From Wuchereria bancrofti (Eukaryota > Nematoda > Chromadorea > Rhabditida > Onchocercidae): a DNA stretch of 64,000 nucleotides. The notes under the pieces were generated by a model. That model was not told where the DNA came from, ran no database searches, and worked only from the letters and a program-made list of their open reading frames with translations. The stretch is from the NCBI GenBank assembly GCA_005281725.1, contig SSBO01000007.1, positions 936,402 to 1,000,401 on the forward strand, given 5' to 3'. A program made the position numbers and the translations under genes. Below are positions 1 to 10,942 of this stretch, one piece after another (position 1 is the first letter of the stretch; each line of letters opens with the position of its first letter).

Positions 1-1584
1 CTTTCTGTAAGTGTCAAAAGTAGGTCAACGTTCCCATTCTTTCTGTTCCATCATAAGGTACGGTTTAATTTTTGTAAGTTTCTGTATACAGCTATGCTTT
101 TCATGGACTTAGTAAAATTCGAAATTTAGATGCACAGATATGGATCGCCAACGATAACAGTTTAAGTCCGGCACAAGTTGTACGCGCTCGTGAACTTCTT
201 CAAGAATTGCTGATTACAATCACGACGAGACCAAATGGGCCGATTGCTGGTAAATTTATAGAAAATCTGGCGGATAATTTTTCATAATAAAATTGCACTG
301 ATTTGTTGAAGTGGTTAAATTTTCATTAAATATAGTAGAATTTAGGAGAAAATATTTCTATTATAATGCATCAAACTATTTGTATTGCTAAGCGTAAGTT
401 TTTCAGAAGATAGATCACTGAATTTCGTTACTGATTGTCGAGTTTCTGATTATTCTCCATCACGTACTTTTTCTCAACAGAACACTGAATCTACACTGCG
501 GAGCGATACTACAGTACATGGGCGAGAACTGCCGGTTGTGCAGAATTCCTTACCTATAGATCTACCATTAACACTTCCGCAGAATTGGCGTGATGATTCT
601 TTAGCGGCATATTCTGATGCCGTTGAAATGCCAATGAGTTCCCGAAATATGTCCGAAACTTCCGATTTTCGTATGTTTTATCATAAAATAATATGCATTT
701 GATTACAGGTTTTATGATTTCAGATTTAGTTCAATTACAGATTTCATAATTCTTATCTTCAATTGCGAATTTTCTTTATCTGATATTTGTCATTTATTGT
801 GCTGCAGGATAATTTTCATTTAAATATACTGCGAACAACTTCTAAAACTTCACTTAGTAAATATTCTCTACAAAAGGTTGTGGCTCACGAATTGATTATC
901 CAACCCTATATACGGAAAACGCTGAGTTCGGGAAGAGGAATGCCAGAGAACATTATCCGATTCATTTAGGATCAGAAAGGCGGTGGTCACACTATCATGA
1001 TCGTCGTCAAATATCTCGATCTAGAAGCCGTAGCTTAGGAAAAGATCATGGTTAGTACTGAAATATTTTCCATAAAAAATGGCTTCCTAGAAGTTACAAA
1101 TTACTGTACTTTTTCTTTTTTTATACATTTCATTTACTGAAAAATCTTTTCCCTTCCAGACGCAGGCGTTGGAGAGCGACGAGTACATATGAAATCTGGA
1201 GGTTTTATTAGCGTTGGAATAAATCATCCACAAAAGGGATCTCGAAAGACTTACTTGTCGTATGAGGTTTATGATTTAATTAGTGCACTATTTATGAAAA
1301 AATTGAGGATCAAACTGATCAGAATTTATAAAAGCTGAAGTGCTCTAAATAAAATTAGTGGTAATTGAAAATCGCTTTGTTAAGAAAGCCTCATTTGTTG
1401 GAAAACTATTTTAAATGCTTTACTTTTTATGGTTTCCAAGGACGAGAGCACATTTTTTAGTTTGAGTATTTATGTCTTGTAAAAATTTCAGGCAGGTAAC
1501 AGTCACCACAGAGGAATTAGAGGTGAAAGAAGTTTGCGTCGCCCGTCACCTCGTATGGTTGCTAAGAGAAGATGCAAAAGATAA
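1..1584 (+). CDS. 3' part of an unrecognised RS-rich protein gene (5' end outside window)
   Basis: I do not recognise this protein. Phase-consistent exons are 1-6 (end of an exon cut by the window), 92-249, 407-670, 877-1050, 1160-1266 and 1492-1584, all with GT-AG borders; the stop is TAA at 1582-1584. The 92-249 exon encodes a compact piece with a helix-like stretch (VVRARELLQELLITITTRP), which vaguely recalls the second half of a KH domain, but that is a weak guess. The rest is low-complexity and polar, ending in an arginine-serine segment (SRSRSRSLGKDHG) and a very basic tail (RRPSPRMVAKRRCKR). Such tails are common in splicing or RNA-binding nuclear proteins, so a nuclear RNA-related role is an inference only. 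Exons 3 and 4 share no recognisable domain, and the acceptor of exon 4 was chosen purely to keep phase. Confidence 0.6.
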
Positions 1585-2522
1585 GAATGTAAAAGAGAAC
1601 TATTCTCAATATGTCTAACATATAACATCATCCCGTTTTTCAATTAGAAACAGATTGGTACTTTATTTTCAAATATAAGGTGTAGATAGTCTTACATTGT
1701 TCTTTGTAAGGTTACTGCAGTGGTATTTGGAAGTAAATTGATGCTCAGGACTTTCTAATTCATTATAATTCTTTAATTGGCTTATTTATGTTCTCTTTTC
1801 TCACTTGCTATATCCTTCATCTTTTCCAGCTTTCCATTTCTTTGTCTGTTCCCATTGCTTTAGCGTTTTTCGTCACTTTTTAATATTTTTTTTTCTGGTA
1901 TTATTATATAGCTAAAATATCTATAATGGGAGCTTTCATTCAAGTTTCAAGTCTTCAAAGAAATCTTATTGTTGTATTAAGCGGTATTTTGTCCAAGACT
2001 TCATTTTTTTTGTGATGTCACGACATACTGCTTATAAAAGCTTTTTTAATGATGTGACTTACCTTATACAGTAGTTATTCGAACTTTTACTTCTCCCCTT
2101 GTGAGATCAAAATATTGAAGAAAGCAGGAGTATATAAAGTGAATTAGATAAGTATTTTTAATGAATCAATCAAATAATTATTGTATTCTGATGGAATATG
2201 ACATCAAATTTTATCATTTTTGCCTTTATTAAAAAGGTAAATGAGTTCATCTAATTGATGTTATCATACCGATACCAATGACTGAATTAACAAATGAAAT
2301 GGAGAAAATAATAAGGCTGTCTGAGTCAAGTTAGTTTCTTTTTGTGCTACCTTTGATATTGATTATTAGTAAGACGGAAAGCATAATATCACCATAAAAT
2401 CTTTAAGACATTGTTTCAACGAGTTCGGTGGAAGTATGATGCTCTATTAATCTAATATTCATGTCAGTAAGAGGTAACCTGCTAATGTGACTTTAGGAAT
2501 TACTTCCATGAATTGTCAGTGA
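1585..2522. other. Intergenic, AT-rich, nothing recognised
   Basis: This 0.94-kb gap lies between the RS-rich gene and YRDC. It contains T-runs and no exon-like open frame with matching splice sites. It presumably holds the 3' UTR of the upstream gene and the YRDC promoter. No RNA gene was recognised. Confidence 0.5.
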
Positions 2523-3694
2523 ATGCATACACATTTGTTTATAGCCTACAGTGCTGCGATTTGTCGTTGTTTGCAAATATTTGAATCGGGTGGTATAGTT
2601 GCGTTGCCGACAGATACGTTATATGGCGTAGTTACAACATTATCTAATTCTGATAAACTTTATAAGTTGAAACGTCGCAGCCGTTTAAAACCTCTTGGTC
2701 TGTTTGTTAGCAATGTTCGAGAAGTTCAAAGGTTTGTTAGTTTGTTTAGTATCTTTAAGATTCATAATAAATGTTGCTAATAAGTCACAAATGAGAAACG
2801 TCTATGAATGATAAAAATAAATGTTAATTTTATTATTAGATGGTGTCATCAGACGATTGATAATAGTCAACTAAGGACACTTTTACCGGGACCAGTAACG
2901 TTAATCTTTGAACGTTCTACTTCACTTCCAAGCATTTTCAATCCAGAACATGGAACAGTCGGTATTCGGATTCCTGATCATGATTTTGTTCGTTCATTGA
3001 TGACTCGCTTAGATGATGTTCCGCTTGCACAGACCAGTGCTAACATTTCCAATGATCAAAGCAGTCCAGTATGCATTGAAGTAAGTTTTAAAATAAGTTA
3101 TACATCGTGATATTTACTTGTTTAATTGTAATTCTTTTAGGCCAGAGACGCTATTTTAAGTACACAGTTTTGCCATAATCCCTTTTTGCTAATGCTTTTT
3201 TTATTTCTTTGTTGCATCGCTCAGTTGATTTCAAACGGTTACTTTTCAAGGAATTTGAATTTAACAGTTTATAGGGTTTCAAGAAGTCGAGTACTAGAAT
3301 TTTCAATGTTTAGGGATTTTTTTAGAAGGTTTAAAATGCTTAAGAACTGCCATGTCATATTTTTATTTTTTTTATTTTTCATTTATCTCACTGAGACAAT
3401 TATAGGATTTCAAGGATTTGTGGCCAGAATTAGATTTGATAATAGATGATGGCATAGTATTGCATCGAGATGGTAACGTGAATCGCGAAGGAAGTACAGT
3501 GGTAAATCTGAGCATACCTGGTACCTATAGCATAATTCGAGATGGATGGTATGTTTTGGCGAAGTCTACCATTATTGATTTCCTTTATCTAAGGCAAAAA
3601 TTATAAATAAATTTTTAGTGCGAGAACCGCAACAGAGGAAAAGTTAAGAGACTGTGGACTAATTGGTTCATCAGATGGTGATTGCATGCAATAA
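2523..3694 (+). CDS. YRDC: YrdC-domain threonylcarbamoyl-AMP synthase (YRDC)
   Basis: The family makes threonylcarbamoyl-AMP from threonine, bicarbonate and ATP, the first step of the t6A37 modification of ANN-decoding tRNAs. Four exons join in phase: 2523-2731, 2840-3080, 3406-3548 and 3619-3694, giving 222 residues. Recognisable family motifs are GGIVALPTDTLYGV, the KRRSRLKPLG loop that binds nucleotide, LLPGPVTLIFE, GIRIPDH, the SANIS motif, DLWPELDLIIDDG, GSTVV and SIIRDGCARTAT. Order and spacing match animal YRDC throughout. Human YRDC is longer at the N-terminus, where it carries a mitochondrial presequence. Here the first Met lies only about 20 residues before the core, so this form looks cytosolic, or a further 5' exon was missed (TATAGCCTACAG at 2542-2553 could be an acceptor). 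The 3' end faces the Rab gene 184 bp away. Confidence 0.9.
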
Positions 3695-3695
3695 A
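3690..3695 (+). terminator. Possible polyA signal overlapping the YRDC stop codon
   Basis: An AATAAA hexamer overlaps the YRDC TAA stop (3692-3694). The convergent Rab gene ends 184 bp downstream, so a very short YRDC 3' UTR is plausible. Function is inferred from the hexamer alone. Confidence 0.3.
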
Positions 3696-3878
3696 ATGTT
3701 ATTTGGACTAAAATTCCAAACTTTCCGTAAGGTTTGCGAGGTTTTAAACTTTTGCATCACATTTGTCTTCTTTATCACTGTGAGAGTGCATGATAAGTAG
3801 CAAAAATGTTTGAATTTTTCTTCCAAAACGGTTTGCTAGGATGGAATTCATAAAGCAGCAATCTACCATTATAGCATG

Positions 3879-5669
3879 TCAATTACAGCATGATCGCCAC
3901 TTCGAACCAAACTTTCTTCTTTTTCGTTCCGGTGTATAATGTAGTCTTTTGATTATTTGATCATTCTGAGAATATGGCACTGCATACTGACCATTCTTCT
4001 TTATTTCAAGGATCTGTAAATAAATTCGAAAAATTCCAATTCAATTTTTTTTTTAATTTTAGAAAAGAAGCGATTTAATCATACTTGTTCTGCTAGTAAG
4101 CCAAATGCATCTTCAATGCCATAATTTGCTTTCGCAGATGTTTTCAAAGCATTCAAGAAGCCTCCTTTCTCACGACACTCCTCCAGCTTTCCATTTGTTA
4201 TTTTATTGTCAAGATCAGCCTAGAAGAAAGAAAGTTTGTTGGGGAACAATCAAAAACAGAGCGATTAACTATAAAGTTCCATTAAATCATGTACCATGTC
4301 AAAAATTTCTGTCCTGAGAAGTAATGTTTTTCTTATCAATGAAACAATCATAGAATCACTTATTGTTACGTATATTTGTTGAATAAAAATTTAAAAAGAA
4401 TCAAAAATAAAAGAATTTTTTCTTCTTACAAGAAATAATATTCAAACGTTAGCGCCGAAAAGCGTAACTCGAAATCCTTATTGCAATTACATATAGTTGA
4501 TCCATTGAAGCTGCTCTTTTTACTGATAATATAATCTTCAATTAAGATGTAGGAATGGAGAATACCTTATTAGCAACAAGTATACAAGGTAATGGTTTTC
4601 CAGTAGCAAGAGTAATTTTACTATCTAGATCACTTTTCCAGCGCAACGCTCCATCATAGGTATTTTGACGAGTGCAATCGAATACCACAATAGCACCATG
4701 AGCATCTTTATAATACACTCGTGTCATATTACTAAATCGATCTTGACCTAAGTAAAAGTAACATTTGAATATTATTTAAAAGAAATGTTCCTTAAGAAAA
4801 TAACTTGTATATTAGAATGTAAAATTTAAGAGAAAGAATTAAATTTTAATAGCATACATTAGTACTTTGCAATAATATTATGCTAAACATACAAGAGAAC
4901 GAAATATTTCTGCAGATGAAACTCAAACATTTACCTGAAATGTCCCATAGCTGTAATCGTAATGTTGCCCCATCACTCCATAGCAAAGTTCTTGTTGCAA
5001 AATCAACACCAACCTAAAATTCTGAATTTCATTTTTGAACTTTCCTCAATATACGAAGAAAGATATCTTTTTTTTTAAAAAAGAAAAACTTATGAAAATT
5101 TTATCGCAGCTAATGGATACAAAAGCAAGGACGAACTATTGTAGAAGATGCAAAATTCACATATACGTGCATGTAAAACTCTATTAACTTTATTTTTTTT
5201 TTTAAATTTATGACAAACCGTAGCCTTGTAATGCTGTGTGAATAGATTATGCGCATAGCGTTGCACGATGGATGATTTCCCGGTGCCAACGTCGCCAATA
5301 ATTAAAATTTTAAACAGAAATTGATCTTTAGGAGATACTACATATCCATTTGATGATGTTGATGGCTGAAAACTGGATTTTTTTTCTTCTTTTATCTCTT
5401 TAACAATATCTATAATTTATGTGTATTGTTTAAGAAAGATAGAAATAAAAAAAATGACCTGGAAATTTCCGGAAAAAAAGTGGTTGATTCGTTTTTACTA
5501 AAATTTAATTTAATGTTTTTTTTTTCATTTCACTAAATTATGCTTCAATTCTTGAAATTCTTGCTCAAATCATATCAAGCTTTCATTTTCAGACATAAAT
5601 TAAGTTATACTGATTATTAAATTATATTAAATAACTATTTACACTGTTGTTTACCTGAGATGAATCCAT
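3879..5669 (-). CDS. RAB32: Rab32/Rab38-family small GTPase (GLO-1-like)
   Basis: Rab32/38 GTPases direct traffic to lysosome-related organelles; the C. elegans relative GLO-1 is needed for gut granules. Exons in gene order are 5655-5669 (tentative start exon), 5219-5395, 4935-5013, 4566-4747, 4085-4219 and 3879-4013, giving 240 residues. Visible G motifs are the P-loop GDVGTGKSS, switch I HYKATVGVDF, switch II WDISGQDRFSNMTRVYYKDA, the guanine motif NKAD (split by an intron as NK/AD) and TSAK. The I in WDISGQ, where most Rabs have T, and the WKSDLDSKITL stretch are Rab32/38 hallmarks. The tail is polybasic and ends in SCCN, a CCX-type geranylgeranylation site. Placing the first five codons needs an unusual AAAGAG acceptor; the commoner TTATAG acceptor at 5410-5415 would break the frame, so the true 5' end is uncertain. 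Confidence 0.88.
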
Positions 5670-6701
5670 GAATTAAATTTGATGTCCGTAGAAATTTTAA
5701 TTTGGAAATCGCTTGCTTTTCGCAAATAAGACCAAATAAGAGTGAATGGTTTATAATTGGACGACTGAAATGAAAACTGATAAGGTAACCTACGATAACG
5801 ATAACGACAAAAAGGTATGCGACTCACCTGTTGCTATTATCATTACTTTTTGATAACTGATAAGGAAATATGTCGTTGATGGCACAGTTTGTAGAAAATA
5901 GATAGGACTTGCTTCTTTATGATACACATTACGATTGATAATAGTTGTAATCTTTTGAATGAAATCAATAAGAGATGATATCTATGTCTAACTATCAAGG
6001 ATAATTATTTCAAAATTTTCGTTTATTAAAATTATTATTTAATTAATTAATTTTTTATGTGAATAAAGAAAGGAATCGATTTGTACGAGAATGCGGTTTA
6101 CACAATAAATTGATGTAAATAAGAGGAAAGCTTTAAATTATAAGTCTGAAAATGGCAAAGTTTGTAATTAACTGGTACTGATCACTTTTTTTGTTGAAAT
6201 AACAATTAAATTTCATTTGACACCTTATTTTTTCAATAAACTAAAACAGCAGTTTGAAAAAATTAAAACAAGAATTTGAGATAGTCCGCAATTGAAGCTT
6301 TAAATTTTTTAAAATTGTTTGCTTTTCATATCAAAAAAAAATATATGTATATAAACAATCAATACATAAAATGAAACGAATGAAACATTTGCTTAAAAAT
6401 GAACTTCATTCTAGCTTAATTGTTTTGAAGAAATTGAAAATATGCAATTTTTAGAAGGAATTTTGTGCTTTTTAAATTTGAGGAAGTTTCAACAATAAAC
6501 GTTTAAATTCTAAGGTTCTAAAGGAAAGAATTTTCATCAAATTGGAAGCATACAAACATAAGTTTCCGCTTTAATTGTTATTGCAAAGGAGTGATTGTTT
6601 ATACTTTTTAATTTATAAAAGTGGAAAATTTTAATTTACCATATTATTTGCTCAATTAATAAAGTCAAATTTTTAAACTTCAAATTTTGACGTAAGAAAG
6701 A

Positions 6702-7016
6702 AGAAGGAAGGAAAAAATACATTTGTTTTTGATTAATTTTTTTCAATCAAAAATTTTCCTCATCTTGCGAGAATACTTTCCAGAAATCTTTAAAAAAAAA
6801 TTTTTTAATTCATGATGATATTTTAGCTATTTAAATTTTAAATTTCAAAAAAGAAAAANAGAAGGAAGGAAAAAATACATTTGTTTTTGATTAATTTTTT
6901 TCAATCAAAAATTTTCCTCATCTTGCGAGAATACTTTCCAGAAATCTTTAAAAAAAAATTTTTTAATTCATGATGATATTTTAGCTATTTAAATTTTAAA
7001 TTTCAAAAAAGAAAAA
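6702..7016. repeat. Exact 157-bp direct duplication flanking a single N
   Basis: The sequence at 6702-6858 is repeated at 6860-7016, with one N at 6859 between the copies. Both start with AGAAGGAAGG and end with TTTCAAAAAAGAAAAA. A perfect repeat joined by one ambiguous base is the usual mark of two contig ends that should have been overlapped, so the second copy is probably an assembly artefact rather than biology. Confidence 0.9.
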
Positions 7017-7362
7017 ATTATTGTTCATTTAATAGAGAACAATTTTAAGAGAATTTGATAAGTCATTCTAAAGATATATATTTAATTAATAGCTTTAAAA
7101 AAACATGAAAGTTACTGATAAGTAAATTAAATTATTGGATGATTAACTTACGTTATTCGAATTTATTAACATTTAAGCTTGAAACGAAACATATAAGACT
7201 GTAATTTTTGACTCTAAAAGACACAAATTTTTTAGATTAAAAGAAAAATAAACTTTAAAATTAAATAAAATATGATATATGATGTATGGAATTAGCCAAG
7301 CATAACGATAATGTAATTGTTTTTTTTTAATTGATAAATGCTTAATGTAGTGATTTAATAAT

Positions 7363-7394
7363 TAATAATAATAATAATGATAATAATAATAATA
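7363..7394. repeat. (TAA)n microsatellite
   Basis: An imperfect trinucleotide run of TAA/ATA units with one TGA interruption, about 240 bp upstream of the TauE/SafE start codon. Confidence 0.8.
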
Positions 7395-7637
7395 TTTGCT
7401 ATATTTAATAATATATTTGATTATTATTTATTTTATTTTATTTTGTTTACAATTGATTTTGTTTTTGAATCTTTTGATGCAATTATAGGATATTTTAGAA
7501 ATTGTAAATGTTTTTTAAAAAAAAACAAACAAAAAAAAATTTAACATTATATTGGCATACGTTTCTCTTCCATTCTATTCAAAAATATTTTCAAACAAGT
7601 CTTTCCTTCCTTTCATTCCTCAGTCAAACATTTCAAA

Positions 7638-10600
7638 ATGATTGATGCAGCAAGCGTGAAGAACGTTGCAGTAATATCAACAACGATTCGCTGCAAGTTG
7701 AAGCAATTCTTTCAGAAATATTTCCTAGAAGGTAAGATTAATTAATTAGTGCTGTCGCAGAAGGTAACTGTAATTAGCACAGTAACATATTATTAAATAT
7801 GCAATATCATTGAAAAATTTTACTTTAGGACAAAAATATTCATACGAGGAAACAACAGTTATTAAAGAAAATGAAGGAAGTATTGATGAATTGTTGATAA
7901 GATATCGAAAATTATTTGGTAAAATAATAAATCCATATTAAATAATAAATGCTATTCTACTTTATAAACATTTTAATTAATTATTAAAGTTTTTTTTCCC
8001 TTGGAATTTTTAATAAGTAACATTTTAATTGTAAAAAAACGAATTAAGGTTCATAAAAAATGATAAAGAAATATGCTAAGCTAAACTTCATTATTTAAAA
8101 TATTCATATAATTGGTTATCTTTTTTTTAAGGTTTTCTCATACCATTTATTTTTTTTGAAACAATCTATTGGTTATTGGCTTTTCGTTATAATTTATATT
8201 ATTATTTTAAAGAAAAATATGTGATGACAATAGTGATGATTTTTGGAGCACTAATTGGAGGTGTGTTTATGACTAATAATTCATTTATTTTCTATAGCGC
8301 AATATTTCCCTCTATTAGCAAAAAGTTTAGTAAAATTAAAATTTGTTGTTAAATTATTGTTTGTTTAATTCTTTCTCTTACTGTTACTCTTGTTTAATGA
8401 ATTATTATTCTTGATAAATGATTTAATGTAAGAAAGAAATTTTGGTACAAAATTAAAGTTTGAAAATTTTAATTTTATATTTTTGAAAAAAATAGTAATA
8501 ATTTAGGTTTGTCTGCTATGAGATGCAACTAATATTTTGATTAAAAATGATCTAAAAAGTAATTTTGTGAGAATATAAAATTCAAATTAGATTAAAATGC
8601 TAAAATGACGAATAAATATTAGAAATTATTGATAAGTGATTTTAATGATAATGATAATGATAATGATTTGTAGGAATGACAACAGAAGGCGGTGGAGCTA
8701 TAGCATTTCCAGTAATGACATTAGCTCTCAATATAAGTCCCATTGTGGCTCGTGATTTTTCATTTATGATACAGTCTTGCGGTATTTCATTTCAAATAAA
8801 TCTACATTTCATATAAATAATTATAAGAGGATTATTAAATTATTATTAAAATTATTAAGTTAAAATTTTTTTTAATTATTAAATTATTAAGTTAAAATTA
8901 AAAAGTTTAAGCTGAATAGTATGAACAATATGACTATAAATCATTCATTTAAGTTAATCTATTTTTTTTTTTACTTATTGCAACATACTTTTATTCACTA
9001 TAACATAAAAAATTATTAAACTAATAAATATGAAATTACCTGTAATATTTTATATTTTTTGAAAAAAATTCATCCATTTAGTGATGAAAAGCGTAAAAGG
9101 AAATAAATAAACGACTATAACAATGATTATAGTAATATAATCAGGGTCAAAAGAGTAAAACTTTTACTCTTTCATATCATTATTATCATATCTTAAGGTT
9201 TAACTGCTGCATCATTTACTATTTTTTTCACTGGAATATTGATTGAATGGCATTCGATAGTATTTTCAACAGTTGGTGCCATTTTTGGAGTTATCATCGG
9301 ACTTGAGGTTAACTTCTCTTCCATCCTTTTCAAGTTTGTTTATTAGCAAAATTGGCGATGATTTGCCATAATAGAAAAAAGAAAGAAAAAAGCGTGACAC
9401 GAGTTCACGTACGTTATGATTTACCTATTAAGTTCAATATACTAACAGAATATGAGATCCTCATTAAAATATTTAGGAACAATAATTCTAGCCAACAATT
9501 TATTGATAATTTTTCTTATTTGATATTGATAAAATTTGAGAATACCTTTTGCAAATTACCTGATTATCCATATACAATAAATGCAAAATTTAGAATTTAG
9601 TAAATAAGAATTTTTGCTTTGATCTAAAATTTTCAGATAGTTGACCCATTAATGTCACCAGCAGAAAAGAAAATGACATTTGTTTCGGTGTTTTTTTCAT
9701 TTGCAATTGCATTATTTATTTTAAATTCTGAGAAAAAGCGCAAAACATTTAATAAAATTGATCAATTTACTCTGCCAAAAGCGCTTATTTTAATTATTAA
9801 TGGATTTATTGGAGGTATGAAATTTTTTAAAATAATATGTATTTGTAGATTATTTCATTTTTGCTCTGCATACTACTAGCCTTTACGTTATCTCAGCTTA
9901 TTTGGTACACTTTAACTTTTCGTAATTTGATAAAAATTTCTGATGTCATCTTGTCACATTTTTCATATTGCGTAGTTGTTCTGTTAAAATGCTCAAATGA
10001 GGATTCTGTAAGAGAATTTCAACCATATCATAACTTTCTTTTGAGAGGAAAATGAAAGTTATTTCAAATGTGAGCGAAACTAAAATGGCCATATCAATTA
10101 ATGATATTACTTAAGGTGTTTTTACCGGTGTTGCCGGTTCCGGCATTGATGTTTATTCGTTTTCAATACTTACTTTACTTTTTCGAATAAGTGAAAAAGT
10201 TGCAACACCAACATCTGTAGTATTAATGGCAGCAAATAGTATGGTTGGTTTTTTCTGGCGGCAATTTATGCAAAATGGAATTCAACAGGTGATGATTTCT
10301 GAATGGGATTGAAATAATCATATTAATTAACAATATATCTAAGGCATTTATTTATTTTTTATTTGTTTGTTTCTTTTTTTTTTTTTTGGCACTTATTACA
10401 ACGAAATAATTAAATCTTCTGCATTTCATTCTAATATAAAACGAAAAGAGAAGCATATTGCTATTACATATTTAAATAAATTCATCAAGAATTATGAAAA
10501 TATATTTCAGGAATCTTGGGAATATTTCTCGGTATGCTTACCTGTGGTTGTAATTTTTGCACCAATTGGTAGTTTTGTTGCATCATATCTTCATCGACTA

Positions 10601-10942
10601 ACACTTGCTTCATTTATTTACATACTAGAAACAATCGCTTTGGTAAGTAAATAATAATAATTTCATTTGCTACCGATTATTCATATCTCTTTTCTTTTTA
10701 AAAATATTACTTTTAATCGACGCAATTTTTAACATTTTTCTATTAAATTTTAGATTGGTGGTTTGATAATAATTAAACCTAACTGGCAACTGCTTGTGTT
10801 TACAATGGTTCTTATCAGTAGCTCATTGATATTTTATATGATAATTGCACGTTATGGGCAGAAATTATTGTCGCAGAAGATAAAAGCATCCGAATTGAAA
10901 GGGAAGATAAATGATGATGGCGCAATTGCATCAATTATCTAA
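7638..10942 (+). CDS. TauE/SafE-family multi-pass membrane permease (putative sulfite/sulfonate/anion transporter)
   Basis: Nine exons join in phase: 7638-7731, 7829-7918, 8132-8260, 8674-8781, 9198-9307, 9637-9814, 10116-10288, 10511-10642 and 10754-10942, giving 400 residues. The protein has a short soluble N-terminus, then many hydrophobic segments in two halves. Each half opens with a glycine-rich family motif: GALIGGMTTEGGGAIAFPVM with VARDFSFMIQSCGLTAA in the first, and GFIGGVFTGVAGSGIDVYSF with KVATPTSVVLMAAN in the second. This two-repeat layout defines the TauE/SafE (sulfite exporter) family. Bacterial members move sulfite, sulfoacetate or related anions; the substrate of the animal members is not known to me, so substrate and membrane are inference. 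The tail is basic and cytosolic-looking. I see no signal peptide separate from the first membrane segment. Confidence 0.85.

Larger units (their letters stand above)
5670..7637. other. AT-rich intergenic region with a duplicated block and (TAA)n
   Basis: About 2 kb of very AT-rich sequence between the divergent Rab and TauE/SafE genes. It contains an exact 157-bp duplication around a single N (6702-7016) and a (TAA/ATA)n microsatellite at about 7363-7394. No exon-like frame, tRNA or conserved RNA was seen. The promoters of both genes should lie here, but no defined element is recognisable. Confidence 0.6.

Noticed and set aside
6702..7016. Tandem repeat as a biological satellite
   Set aside because: Exact identity of only two copies around a single N fits an assembly join better.
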